45,726 bases of DNA, from contig RHPI01000797.1 in the NCBI GenBank assembly GCA_009103225.1, positions 910,131-955,856 on the forward strand, in the 5' to 3' direction. Shown piece after piece: positions 22,948-35,046 of the stretch. Numbering within the stretch: the first letter of the stretch is position 1; each line of letters starts with the position of its first letter. A program made the position numbers and the translations under genes. Below the pieces are notes generated by a model that was not told the origin of the DNA, did not search any database, and was given only the letters and a program-made list of their open reading frames with translations. The DNA comes from Chlorokybus atmophyticus (lineage: Eukaryota > Streptophyta > Chlorokybophyceae > Chlorokybales > Chlorokybaceae).

Positions 22948-25900
22948 GCAGCTATAGCCCAACCTCCAACCTCACCTACAAGCAAGCGAAGGACGCAGCT
23001 ACCGTAGCAGCAGAGGCTCTCACCCCGTCTCCCTGGCTTCACCTCCTTCTACTTCACTCCTCGTGAACGAACTTCTCCACCTCTCTCGGACATTGACGAT
23101 AACGAGATAAAGCCTTTCAGCTCGACAAACTCGCTGCGCATCACCGGACGCGCTGGTTCTACCCCGCTTAATGACTTCATCATCAGTTCCACTCCAAGAT
23201 GCGTCAGCAAGCCCTCACCAGCAAGAACTGGTCAGATATTGTGTCATTCCATGCCATGGCTTGGTATCTTGATTCAGAGGCACATGATGTGTAGAAATGC
23301 ATTGATATCCTGCACAAAGTTGATGGCTATGGCGAGCTCGCCATCACCATAGCATTCACATCACTGCACAGCTCTGTAGCTGTTGCCCCTGCCACAGTTG
23401 TCCCTCCAGCTTCAGTCACCGGCCTTGCTTTGGCTGCAGCTATGCAAAAAGCGGAGAACGAAGAGGGCGAGATGGTTGTTGCCTCGTTAAAGCCGTGCGA
23501 AGATCGAGGTCACGACGGCCAACCGCCGTATCAGGGTACTTTGGAACCGGACTGCTGCCATCATCAAGGAACAGCAAGATGAGCAGCAAGTTGCAGCATT
23601 GAAGATGGGTGCATTACCATTGCCAACATCGGGGTCAGGTGCTCTAGCGGGAGGCAATGTCTTCACCCTCGGGTCAGTGGTACTACGCGCACCAGCTTAT
23701 TATTGTGGGTGCTGCGATGTGTAACTCTCCACGTAGGGACCTCTACGCACTACGGCGTACCTTCCCACCTAACACCAACAGTAAGGTGGAGGAGCTGAGA
23801 CGCTTCCAATGGAACGAAGACCCCCTCCGGCTGTATTTGCGATTGGAAGGGCTGCTGAAGGATGCTGACTACAAGATTCTCAGTGACGAGGCAGTCGCAA
23901 TGGTGTACATGACCAAGTTGGACTCCACGTTGAGTGAGTTAACGCGCTTGATGCTGAAGTACAGCCGGCCCCTTGGCTACACACTCAAATAAGCTTTCAA
24001 GATTGCACAAGCCATCCACAAAAGCGCGGTGTATAAGAAAGCGGTGCTGGACACCAACTGGAGCGCCTCATAGCCCATCCCAAGCACAAGTGTAGAGCCC
24101 CCTCGGCGAGTCTGCAATTGGCATGCTCCAGTTACTCGCAATAAAAACACACGGTCAGCACATGCTGCCCTTGTTGCTCCAATGATGTGCCATCGGTGTG
24201 GTCGGCATGGCACTATCAAACGGAGTACCCAAAGAACTATGGCAACTTTGTGTGCGACAAAACAGGTCACTTGGAGGCAGTATGCTAGCTTAAGTCCCCG
24301 AGATGCGGATTCTCCCTTTGGTACAACAGCAGCGACAATGCTGGTGACTACCGCGGCAACAACAACGGGGGCTACAAGAACAGCAACAACGCTGGTGGTC
24401 GCAACAGCTGCAACAATGCTGGTGGCTACAACCCCAACAACAACGCCGGCGCTCGCAAGGACGAGCCTGTTCACAAAGGGAAGAACCGCCCTCCGCATTA
24501 TAAAGAGCCTGAGAGACGTCCGCGTGCTGGAGTTGCTGCTGTCAAAGCACCAGCCAACCCACCAGCTGTTGACCAAGTGGCAGCCCTCATGGCGCGCGTG
24601 GCATAATTGGAAGAAAACAAGGAGCAGGATTATCAAGTTTGCTACTCTGCTCGCTAGGCACTACTGGCACCAAATCGGGAGAAAGACACTCCCACACCAT
24701 CGCGTGTGCAGCCGACAAGACGTGCGCGCAGAAAAGCTGGTGCATCATCAACATCGGTACAGTCAAAAGCCATAGGTGATGCTGCCTCAGCAGCCACAAC
24801 CATTGCTGAGACGACGCCGTCAATGACACCATCGGCATCCACACCAACCGCGGTAGCAGGTGCAGACACACCTGGCACCATATTGTCCCATACGATAGAA
24901 AGCACCGACACTGCGGCAGCCACGATCGCCGAGCCTGTGGATGATGAAGACGTCACTCCTGCTCTTATTTAAGCCACAGCATCGGCCACGACTGCTGCCA
25001 CCATCACTGCATCAATCTTAATTACCACGATTGCCGTGGGTGCCACCACCATCACTGTCAATGACGTTACCGCACCCTCTACAATATTGCTGGAGGTGCG
25101 GGCAGCCCCTTCACCAGCCCTCGATGTCACGCAACAAGTGCCGCATGGGCAGCAAGCAGACCGAGCTAGGCGTCCGTCCTGCACAACGTCGAGCCTACCA
25201 CCATCGCATACGGCCTGGGGGCAACGCATCACACAAGTGGTAAAGGATGATCGCTTCTTGACATTTCCACCACCGGAGTATCACACCCTTTAAAAGCCCA
25301 CACAACACCAGCTGGAGGATGAGATACTCGCAGGCACGGTTTCAGCTGGGGGGACTAGCTCTATGGGGTCACATACCGGCGGCCTGCAGTGTTGGAGTTG
25401 GCAATCCAGCTGTTCTTAGTATTACACGCAAGGCTGCAGAAGGCGCCCACACGGTCTCGACTGCCAATGCCCGCTCAGCAAATCGACATTGAGCCTTCAC
25501 CACTCGACCCCCTTGGACTTTAGCGCCGCCAAGAGCAAAACCTCATTGTGACCACATCGAACATCCCAGTGGGCGCTGACCTGCGCTTCCAAGGCTCGTC
25601 CAAGGGAGCCGCTAAGAGCGGTTTTTAGCCCGCGAACAAGCGTATCACTATCTGAGGGACCAAGTAGCACAGGTGGATGCGCGCCAACAGGTGTATGAGG
25701 CACCTTGCGCAAATGCTGGTCAACCTGCAGCGGCATCCGATGTCTCCGGTCCCTCAAGTACACTAGCATTAGTGCCACCATAATCAACCATAGGCGCTTT
25801 GCACGGGCAAGCAACTGCTGCTGACCAAGCGAGGGCGTTAGCGCGACGATCGAAGGGCCCCGGGGTAATCGCCCCGCTACCGCCAGCTGTGGTTGAGGAT

Positions 25901-26120
25901 ATGCCTGAAAATTAGCGAGATGCAGGGTGAGGCTACCTCACCCCACAAGGGAACACCACACAAAGAGGAAGAGCTGGCATGGTAGGAGAGCAACAACTCC
26001 GTACCGTCCTCATACAATAAACCATCATGCTACACAAATCCGAGGGCATTGGATTACAATAGATGATGGGGATGCAAGAGGGCAGCGCAATCGAACCCGG
26101 GTCTCAAGCTCCGAGACCAA
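22948..26120 (+). mobile_element. Retroelement internal region with decayed gag, between LTR-like units
   Basis: Lies between the LTR-like unit at 22871-22947 and a third at 26121. It carries plus-strand gag-like remains but I see no reverse transcriptase, integrase or protease motif in about 3.2 kb. The primer-site-like sequence at 26120-26108 (TTGGTCTCGGAGC on minus) points to minus-strand sense, opposite to the gag frames. So either the gag block was inserted into an older minus-sense element, or the primer-site reading is misleading. It resembles gag-only terminal-repeat elements (TR-GAG) reported in plants, but that class is not proven here. Confidence 0.5.
23174..24972 (+). pseudogene. 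Gag-like polyprotein remnant with zinc-knuckle-like Cys/His motifs
   Basis: Frames are broken by stops and shifts. The best block (23657-23992) contains EELRRFQWNEDPLRLYLRL and a capsid-like helical run up to the stop at 23990. Around 24185-24290, across frames, come MCHRCGRHG and CDKTGHLEAVC, Cys/His groups like retroviral-type zinc knuckles. An Asn/Gly-rich segment (about 24315-24450) and a Thr/Ala/Ser-rich segment (24706-24972, ending at a stop) follow. The large minus-strand frame over the Asn/Gly part is a shadow. Gag assignment rests on context and motif style, not on a specific family match. Confidence 0.5.
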
Positions 26121-26180
26121 TGTCACTGCCAACTCGACCATAAAAGACTTGGTGCTCTTATAGTCGATGTGTGGTAATAC
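26121..26180. repeat. Third LTR-like unit, 3' part diverged
   Basis: tgtcactgccaactcgacca through gtgtggtaat matches the first 55-60 bp of the unit at 22871. It then departs and lacks the expected cccgttaca end. A tRNA-3'-end-like stretch (cgaacccgggtctc, then gctccgagacca) precedes it at 26094-26119. Confidence 0.7.
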
Positions 26181-27646
26181 TAGGGTGGAGATTAACTCCA
26201 CATGTCCGCACCACTCAACCTCAGCGGATATGCTGCCAAAGAGCACTTGTTGTTACACAAGCTGGGTTATCTTTCGCTTTTGCTAAGCGCTATAAGACAT
26301 GCTACAGCATGTTGCAGTAGCGTGTCCAGCAAGCATGTCTTTCCCTTCAACTATCCGAGACAGCATGACCCTCGACTCTCCTCGGCCCGACAATTTCAAC
26401 ATTTTCGTTAACAACATTGTGTTCAAGTGAATACGCGTCAACAAAATACAATGTCATGATTACTTATGTAATTATGAAATACTGAACACGGATCACGTTG
26501 TTCCCATCTTCGCCTTGCCTTGCCTATTGCAACCAACCATTGCACTGCATTGCACGCAGGCATATAATAAATGGGTTTGGAGGTGGGTAAAGTTGAAGCT
26601 ATATTCCTAAACCTTATTTCTTGTTTAAACAATTCGTATGATGGGCGATATTCGAGCTCGAAAGCGATCACTTGCCTTGCATGATATCGCCCATCATATC
26701 AAGTGCGGATTTCATGCTGTGTGGCCATGGTGCAAAAAGAATTTGGTCCGTTTGCATGTACCATCATACTGTACGTATTAAGCATGTGGTAAAGCTATGG
26801 TAGCTATTGCAAGAGCAGGTAACCGTATGCATTTATATACTAATATCATATAAAGTTGTTACTATAGCTAGGTATTTAAGAGGCCATCTTACAGCAGTAT
26901 TTAGCGAAACGTGTTAATGTATATGAAACGATTACTGAACGTACATACGACGTAATCATCTTGCATTGACGTTATGTATACATCATCGACACAAACCTTT
27001 ACTAAGTAAGCAAATGCGTTTATGTGAGATGAGGTTTGTAAATGCAAACATTTTCAAGCATACAACTAACTGCTTTTTGAGTGTCATACTTATGTATTTA
27101 TTTTGATGTTGTGTTTTACTTAATTATAAACATTAACAGAAAGTGTTAACACTGAGGATGTAAATGTACACTTAAGTGTACATGTAAAGTGAGCCGCTTG
27201 CCCCCGCATTATTGACTCAAGATATCTATTCAACGATGGATATACATGCATCGTTGGGTAGGGTAAATCGCCTCAACTTCGTAGTCGCCCCCAATTTTGT
27301 AAAAGGTGGTTAACAAGTGTTGTAAGGCGCATTTCAACCCCGATTGGCTTGAGACCAATATGATAACTACTAGGCATGTGTAGGCTTGTAATGATCCGAG
27401 AATTGTTATAAACGGACAAGTATGGCAGTTATTTATATATAAGTGTATAAGGTCCAATAGCCTGATGGCAATAAGCACATTTTTCGTGTCGGTGATGATG
27501 TGACTTTGTTTTATCATAACGTTGACAGCTGTTGGTTAAATACAATAAATGCAAACGACTCCTCTCGTAATGCTTTATCTGTTTGTATATTGATCTGTTT
27601 ATATGTTTTCATTACGTTTGACGTAGTGATGTAAATGTTACATGGA
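26181..27646. other. AT-rich intergenic stretch with one long inverted repeat
   Basis: A perfect 15-nt inverted repeat (tatgatgggcgatat) occupies 26637-26651 and 26684-26698 around a 32-nt spacer. The rest, especially 26760-27640, is AT-rich with no recognisable coding potential. Confidence 0.5.
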
Positions 27647-28197
<551 letters not shown>

Positions 28198-28741
28198 GGG
28201 ATTCCGCATAACAATTTGAGTGAAGTGTGAAAGTAGCAAATGTTGGCTGTTGGGTTTGAGATTTGGCTTGGCGCCTCATTCTAACGTGCTAGGCTGTTTG
28301 AAATGCGCTAAGGTAGTGGTCAATGCACTGCAAGTCGATTGTAATGGCCTGATAAACCTCATGGTGAGGGCTAGGGGTTGTTGAAGTCCGCATTTCAAGC
28401 AAAGGTGTATGCAAGTTAATGCATGCAAGTGTGAGTATTGTGAATAGCAAAGAGGCAGCCAGTTTAGTGCAAAGTTTGCTTAAGGGTACGAGTCCTAGCT
28501 ACCTCTACCTCTACCTCTACACCACCCAAGACTGCCATTATTTATTACAGCCAGCAGAAGAGCACGGGTGGGTGATGTATGCATCTGCACAGCATCATCA
28601 ACATTGTGGCCCCGTCCCACGCAGACCACCCATGTCTTACATGTTACTGCTCGTGTGTACAGGGCAGCAAGCGCGTGAGATCCAAGACCCCACGCAGCAA
28701 AGGTCCCTGAGGCAGCTACTTAAAGCACTCAGACAACCTGA
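28198..28741. other. Stretch before the twin palindromes, no gene recognised
   Basis: A short (ctacct)n run lies at about 28498-28518. One plus-strand open frame (28419-28823) covers much of the stretch but has no recognised domain. It may be 5' sequence of the pogo-like element that follows. Confidence 0.35.
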
Positions 28742-28776
28742 AAGACATAGCAAGGGTTCAACCCTTGCTATGTCTT
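28742..28776. repeat. Perfect 35-bp palindrome, first of a pair
   Basis: Two exact 17-nt complementary arms around a single central C at 28759. The left arm starts aagacatagcaag. Near-perfect symmetry with a 1-nt centre cannot form a normal hairpin loop without melting a few pairs. Confidence 0.95.
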
Positions 28777-28783
28777 ACTCACA

Positions 28784-28818
28784 GTTGACAGCACTTACAA
28801 GTTGTAAGTGCTGTCAAC
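28784..28818. repeat. Perfect 35-bp palindrome, second of a pair
   Basis: Two exact 17-nt complementary arms around a single central G at 28801. The left arm starts gttgacagcactt. It lies 7 bp from the first palindrome, has the same geometry and an unrelated sequence. Confidence 0.95.
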
Positions 28819-29001
28819 CGTGATTGCATGTCGGTGGGCATTGCCACTGCAGAGTTGAACATGCCACAACTTTGCGTGACTACCGCATGCGCTCAAGAAA
28901 CTGCCAAGTTCAGTACACAGAGCAAGGGCCGCTGCACGTGTAAGCAATATTATGAATGCATATGAGTTAGGATGGCATATGCAAGCAGCTGATCTGATGC
29001 C

Positions 29002-30780
29002 TTGTGCAACTGCGCACAGGGGTTCAAGTGCTCAACTTCTGCTGATGCACAGGAGGAGGACCTGGCTGAGTACGCGCAAGCAAGTAAGCAAGTAGGACGT
29101 GCTATGACATGGACAGAGATCTGCTTTGCAGGAGGCAAACGTCTTGCCAAGGACAGAAGAAGCTTGCAGTTGAAACATGGTGTACCTGGACAGAACTGGT
29201 GTGATGCATATGAAGCTAAAAGGAACCTTTCATCCCGCAAGGCTAAAGCTTTGGATCGCTTATGCAGGGTGGGCCTCAGCAGGCTCGTGGTGGAGCACTG
29301 CTTCAACCTGCTAAAAGAGGTTGTGTAAAGGACTTGGGTGTGGGACATGACAGAGTCATCTCCGCGAACGAGATAAGGATTAAACCTGACACAGCAATGC
29401 AAATTAGAGAATCATAGTGGCAAGGTATGTGTATCCATGCGTGTGCAATGCATGAGCACAACAACTGTGTGCACAATGTGTGACATACATGTGATGGAAC
29501 GCAGTGGTTCCAAGTGCGCACAAGCTGCGACGACAGGCTCAAGAGAACAAGTTACTATCATGGCAGCGGTCTCAGGAGCTGGCTATGCATTTCCCCCTTG
29601 GTGATACTTAAAGGACAGAGATTGAGCAAGGATAGTAGTGGCTTTGCAAAGGAAGTGTCGCTTGCCCGCTTCAAGGCACAGGACATTGCTTGCAATGGGA
29701 TGACCACCGAGATGTTTGTGGTGTGGTTGGAGATGATACACCACACTCCAAGAGGCGTCTCTGTTACCAAGCCTGCCCTGCTTGTAATTGATGGACATGT
29801 TAGCCGTCACAACGCTGCCATGGTCACCTTTGCCAGAGAGCATAGCCTGCACGTCCTCATCCTTCCACCCCACACTACCTACAGACTGCAACTTGATTGA
29901 GTATGGGACGTGAGATGCTTTCATCTATTTAAGGAAGAGTACCGCAAGCAATATGCAGCAAGGCAAAGACAACGTTACAACTTCCACCGGAGTCGAGAGG
30001 AGTTTTAGCGCATGCTCGTGCAAGCTATCTATGCAGCCATGGCACCTCAAACCATAAACGGCTTTTGTGCATGCGGATTGTGGCCTTTGAACAAGCACTG
30101 TGTGGACAAGTACCTTCCACGTGTGCTGCCGGAAGGACTCCTGGGTGCTTTGCTGAAAGCCATCAATGCTGAGGACGCTGCAAAGCCTAGTGCCCCCAAC
30201 CTAGAGGTGGATGACTGCACCACCGGCATAGAAGCTCCAACGAAGACGAGGAGAGGGCTGAAGGCTGCCCACCTCCTCATCAGTGTGCAGATGCATGCAA
30301 TGTTGAAAGAGCAGGACAATGAGAAGGAACAATGCGAAGGAACAAAGTAGGCAAGCCAAGCTGAGAAGGCAAGAAGAAAAGGCTGACAAGGCTGAGGCTG
30401 CAAAGCACGCAGCTGCTTAGAAGGCAGCCGTACAAGCAGCCAAAAAGGCTGCCAGTGAAGCCAAGAAATTCCTGGAGGCAATGGAGAAAGAGGAGAGGAG
30501 AGCGGCTAGGCACGACAAGCAGCTCTAAAGAAGGAGGCTGAGGAGATAGCCTGCAAGGAGCAGTAGCAGAGTGAGAAGATAAAGGCGGAGGCGATGGCGA
30601 TCCCATGCGGATACGAGTGGGACAGTGTCCTGTACGGCTACCAGCAAGGAGACCCTTTTGCAGATGTGGCTGAGGACTACGCAGACAACCGCTTCATCCC
30701 TCACTCAGATTATAGGGAAGCCAGAGCCCGCTGAAGAGCGAAGAGGAAAGCTGCTGCAAACAAGCCACAGTATAGCATGG
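29002..30780 (+). pseudogene. Pogo/Tigger-type (CENP-B-like, DDE_1) transposase, broken
   Basis: Cut-and-paste transposase with CENP-B-type DNA-binding and DDE catalytic regions. 29130-29325 gives KHGVPGQNWCDAYEAKR, NLSSRKAKALDR and VVEHCFNLLKEVV, as in the CENP-B-type HTH. Then EQVTIMAAVSGAGYAFP, a frameshift near 29590 (cccccttgg lacks one base for PPLVILKG), the catalytic strand PALLVIDGHVSRHNA, and LHVLILPPHTTYRLQLD, with a stop at 29898. Further on: VWDVRCFHLFKEEYRKQY, a stop at 30007, and MAPQTINGFCACGLWPLN. A Lys/Ala/Glu-rich coiled-coil-like tail and CGYEWDSVLYGYQQGDPF (about 30605-30660) end it. The frameshift and several stops make it inactive. Introns were not resolved, so some breaks at the 5' end may be introns. 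Confidence 0.8.
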
Positions 30781-31645
30781 TCCTTGCATGACTATGCGCC
30801 CATGTACATAGGCCTAGACTTAGACTTAGACATACTGGAAGACATTGCAACATATATGAACCCTTACTTTCACGTTTGCTCGTGCATGCATGACCACACA
30901 CATTTACACGCACATGCTTGCATAAGCACTGCATGCACGCACAGGCTTACACACAGCAACCAAACCCTTACAAACAGGCTTCCACAAGCACAGCAATCAA
31001 AACCCTTGCTGAATATAAACACAACCAACCTACTACATACCTTGAACACGCACGCTTAGCCCAACCCACCCACGCCCACGCCTACACCACGTGTGCCAGC
31101 GCCGCCACCATGCATACAATTATGCAACAACTAACCATGCTTGGCGCCAAGGTTGCACGCAATCTTGGCGCTATGAAACGGCTGCAGGCAATATAAGCCC
31201 ATTAAGAGCCTTGAAAATGCAGCCAACACAGCCTGCACCGCCCTGCCTGCCGCTAACAGGCATTTCAACACCCCTCAGCACGCCACACGAAGAGCTGCGG
31301 TACGCCAGCGCTTTGCCGAGCGTGTGCGGCAGTACCCCATAGACTGCACAAAGTCGGACCTGGCTAACCGGAACGCAAAGTAGGCGGCCATGAAAGCCGT
31401 AGCGGTAGCGGTCTGCAATCGCCGAAGCCAGGGCGTTGCCAAGCAAGTCAGTGCACGCACACTGCATTCTATACCACGTCCACACCAATAAACGCAGGAA
31501 CAAGCACACGCACATGCTTGTGTGCACACAAGCGTACACACTACTATTTTGTATACACACTCGTACTCACCTATGCCCGTGCAACGCACGGGCACACGCA
31601 AATGAACACGCAGATGGTCTGACACACGCATCACACGGCTTGACG
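30781..31645. other. CA-rich intergenic stretch with possible coding scraps
   Basis: Rich in CACA and GCATGC-type motifs. Short exon-like plus-strand pieces occur: LGAKVARNLGAMKRLQ near 31140-31190, and RQRFAERVRQYPIDCTKSD near 31300-31360, the latter soon followed by a stop. I recognise neither. Confidence 0.3.
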
Positions 31646-31650
31646 TTCAA

Positions 31651-32000
31651 GGACCAGATATGGTCCTTCCACGGACCTCGCGCACCATACATGGTCCGTC
31701 CGCCGCGGGCCAGGACTGCCTGGTCCGCGGGGGACAGACCGTTCCTGGTCCGTTCGGGGCCCCGAATCCTGGTGCGTGGTCGCGCACCGGACATGGTGCG
31801 GCCGGATCAGATATACCACCGGTTCGATCGGCCGCGAAAGTCTGGACCATGCATGGTGCGCAGTCGGACCACTGGTCCGGGACCAGGCATGTTTCCGGTT
31901 CGATTATCACTGGGTATACGGACCATGCGTGGTCTGCGACTGTCAATGAATGGAACTTTAATGCGACAGTCCATGGTTGTACGAACCATGCATGGTGCGT
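31651..32000 (+). repeat. Cluster of spaced GGACCATGCATGGTCC-like palindromes, copy 1
   Basis: About ten short palindromes at 20-50 bp spacing. Examples: GGACCAGATATGGTCC (31651-31666), GCACCATACATGGTCC (31682-31697), TTCGGGGCCCCGAA (31753-31766), CGCACC...GGTGCG (31783-31800), GGACCATGCATGGTGC (31844-31859), CGGACCACTGGTCCG (31865-31879), GGACCATGCGTGGTC (31920-31934), GACTGTC/GACAGTC pair (31938 and 31965), AACCATGCATGGT (31984-31996). Spacer sequences differ. The outer flank reads TTGACGTTCAAGGACC. A related cluster in opposite orientation lies at 38674-39027. Open frames across it on both strands are a consequence of the repeated motif. Confidence 0.8.
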
Positions 32001-32527
32001 ACTAGGGTTTGTACCTACGCCTCGCTGACTTGGCAGATCAGCACATGCAAGCTGTACACGTCAGCAGAGTTAGCCCGAAGACTGTACGAGCTTGACAGCA
32101 GGACTGTCGTTGCTGGGACTGGAGCGGTGGAGGCGGCGGCTGCGGCAAACGGTAGGTGGTCTTGATAGCTTGGCATGTGAGTTTGCTGCCTTTGCTCAGT
32201 CCAACAACAGCAGCATTCGTGCACAATTGAAGCAGCAGTTTGTTCGTTGCAGAATACGCGAGCACAACCAGTAGTGCAGCTGCAGCAGCCATGGTCACAT
32301 GGTACACAGTACGCGTTTAGTACGTGAGCGGTGGTGTACGCGTACATACATGTACCCATTTATGCCAGTACGTGGCAGTACGCTACAGTGGCAGTTTTGT
32401 CGTGTTGCTTCACGAGCATCAAGCATGCTACTTGCGTACATGTGCACAACAGTAAACAATGAGCAGAGAACACTATGTTACAGCGAAGCATGTGTGCAGA
32501 CATAGCCCATCACATGTGTCTGCCTAG

Positions 32528-35046
32528 TTACACCGAGTAATCATCAGACTCGCCCCCCTCATCATCATTACTAGACAACACGTCCACATCAGAGTCTGCC
32601 TCCCACTCAACAAACTCCTGCACATAATGTGGGTTGTGGATCTTCTTCAGCTGCCTCAAGTTGGTGAAGACAAACACCAACTTCTCTGCCCTGCGTGCTT
32701 GCAGCCGATTCCTTCTCTTTGAGTGGATGAAGTCGTACGTGCTCCAGGATCTCTCACAGCTACAAGCTGATGATGGTTGAGCCAACACGCGCATCGCTAG
32801 CTGCTGCAACTCGGGTACACTACCACCATACATGTGCCACCAAGCATGCGCGGGCATTGTGAGAGCCGCTCGTTGCACTGCCTCTTTGCCGAACAGCCCC
32901 ATCTTACTTCGGTACATGTGTAGCTGTTGCAACGCCAAGTCAACCTTGTCATGGGACTGCAGGACCCTCTCCACCATCGTTGCAAAGCCTTCCATAACTT
33001 CCTCATTGGTGTGCTGCTCATGACCCCAATATTCGGGATCCAGCACATAGCCTGCTGCATGCATGTCACTATGCAGCATGATCCACCTGTCCCTCCAACA
33101 GGCGCGCACATCAAGTCGTTGTTGTTCAGTCATGCCCTTCAGATGCTTGAGCTGGTCGCCAACACGAAACATCTTGGCGTACACTTTGCCTATGGTGGGC
33201 AAGTTCCCATCAACCAAACGCAGCAGATCCACGATGGGGGCCGACACCGCATTCACTAATGCCACTTGTGACCAGAAATCTGGTGCCAAGATCAACGCTC
33301 TGACTGCAGCAGCTTCTTGCTTATGCACACCCTTGTCGGCCCAAGCCTTCCAGTCCCTGCTCACCACCACCTCGTCGAGAGCGTCTTTGACCTCGACTAG
33401 CCTTGCAAGAGTTATGAATGACGTTGCGAAGCGAGTATCTCCTGCACAACAAGTAGCTATGAGCAAACAAGCACGCGCATGACATGAGCATGCATGCATG
33501 CGCGGGCAATCAGCTGCAATTTCACATGGTTGCTGTCTACCATTAATCTTGCGCTTGTACTAAGTTGATCTCTAACTACACACATGCACGCATGCTATTT
33601 CACCTGGCTTGAGCAGCTCTAGCTTGGCTTTGGAGCGGAAGATGGCCAAGGAACGATGGTGGTTGGTAATGAACTTCACTATGCGTTTGCCATCAGCCAC
33701 CACGCTTTTAACCCACTCCAACTTGCCTATATCCTCAAGCAATAAGTCCAAGCAATGCGCGGTGCACGGCGTCCATGTGATGTGCGGGTATTCGCTAGTG
33801 ATCAGACGTGCAGCAGCTACGCACACGCTTGCATTGTCCATGACAACTTGTATCACATTCGCGGACCCCACCTGCAAGTTACACACATAAGTACTTGTGT
33901 TGTGTGCGTGTATGAGCATGCGTGTGTGATGCATGTGCTCACAAAGTGCTGCCAGTCAGTGCGTGCATGTGTCACACGCATAAGTACTTGTGTTGTGTGC
34001 GAGCATGAGCATGCGCGTGTAATGCATGTGCTCACAAAGTGCTGCCAGTCAGTGCATGCATGTGTCACACGCATGCGTACTTGTGTCGGGTGCGAGCATG
34101 AGCATGCGCGTGTGATGCATGTGCTCATAAAGTGCTGCCAGTCAGTGCTTGCATGTGTTACTTAGCATGGTTGTGTACACAATCTATAATGGCAATGAAC
34201 GAGTGCACCACTTACTTCATCAATGGTGGAGATCAGCTGCTCGGATACATACTCCGCCGTCTTCTCCTTCCCTTCCGTGTTGATTGCTTGAAGAAAAACT
34301 TCTCCTTTAGGACTCACCATGAGCACATTCAACAATGGACGGTTGGACGTGTCCGACCATCCATCGCTAGCAATTGTGCATGAGGTTTCTCGTGTTGAGT
34401 CCTTGATGACTGCAAGTTCGCCATTCACCCTAGCATACTCCTTTTCCAACAAGGTTGTGCGAAGCGCCTCGGATGAGGGAGGGGTATATGAAGCGCCAAA
34501 CTTGCCAACCGCTTTCATTGCTGCGATAAAGTAAGGGGACCTTGCCACGTTGAAGGGGATGCCATTGCTGAAGAAAAACCGAGCAATGGCTTCATCCACA
34601 TGCGCTTTATCCCCACGCTTGAAAGTTGCATCAAGAGTTTGTTGTTGACTAGAAGGAACGGTGGCGCTTGAATCTATAGCACAATGTGATTGATTTGATG
34701 CGTGATGAGCAGCACCACTGCTTGCCAAGCTTCAATGCATGCACGCATGCATTCAAGTACCTGCACCAGCATCCCCAATGGCGGATGTGAGTTGATCTAG
34801 CAAGTCCAACCTCCTCCTCTTCTCACCCTCTTTCTCCTTGTCTTTCTTGGCTTGTGTAAGTTGCAAGACGATCTCCTCGGGAGGGGTTGTGCACTTGGTG
34901 ACTCCACGTTCACCACTCAGATGGGCACCAATACGTGAAACACTTCCTGTCCACTCGTGCTCGCAATAAACACACCTCACACGAAAGTTGCCATGAGGCT
35001 TTCTCTCTATTATGTCGACGTGCTTCCACAGCGCACTTTGCGTCAT
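32528..35046 (-). CDS. hAT transposase with BED zinc finger, DUF659 and dimerisation region
   Basis: Exon 1 (35046-34761) carries a BED-type finger: VRCVYCEHEW, then Cys/His spacing to GVTKC. Exon 2 (about 34720-34216) is DUF659-like: FNVARSPYFIAAMKAVGKFG, CTIASDGWSDTSNRPLLN. Exon 3 (33871-33604): VVMDNASVCVAAARL, WTPCTAHCLDLLLEDIGK, FITNHHRSLAIFR. Exon 4 (33441-32528): GDTRFATSFITLARL, and the C-terminal hAT dimerisation block CSCERSWSTYDFIHSKRRNR, ending in an acidic tail. The exon 2/3 and 3/4 junctions are GT-AG in phase. The exon 1/2 junction is not: both visible donors end in phase 1 while exon 2 acceptors need phase 2, so a one-base lesion or a missed micro-exon lies near 34720-34765. 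Conserved residues elsewhere look intact. Confidence 0.85.
33891..34160. repeat. 91-95-bp minisatellite, three copies, in a transposase intron
   Basis: Units begin gtacttgtgt at 33891, 33986 and 34077, so periods are 95 and 91 bp; each contains gtgctcacaaagtgctgcca (the third has ctcataaagt). The array fills most of the intron between transposase exons 2 and 3. Open frames through it in both directions (Val/Cys/His-rich) are artefacts of the repeat. Confidence 0.88.

Noticed and set aside
23977-24636. Minus-strand frame of 219 residues rich in Val/Ala
   Set aside because: It is the shadow of the Asn/Gly-rich gag segment on the plus strand and has no domain of its own.
24182-24775. 197-residue plus-strand frame, Thr/Ala-rich
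   Set aside because: Apart from its first few residues (MCHRCGRHG) it is a shifted reading of the gag-like Asn/Gly segment, so I describe it within the remnant rather than as its own gene.
26090-26120. Possible tRNA gene (cgaacccgggtctc followed by gctccgagacca)
   Set aside because: No acceptor-stem partner, D-arm or anticodon arm can be found; the position next to an LTR-like unit fits a primer-binding site better.
31436-32028. Frames of 99-189 residues on both strands over the first palindrome cluster
   Set aside because: The repeated GGACCATGCATGGTCC motif has few stops in any frame; peptides repeat MVR/HGP-type words and match no family.
33853-34165. Open frames on both strands rich in Cys, His and Val
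   Set aside because: They lie in the transposase intron and arise from its 91-95-bp repeat units.
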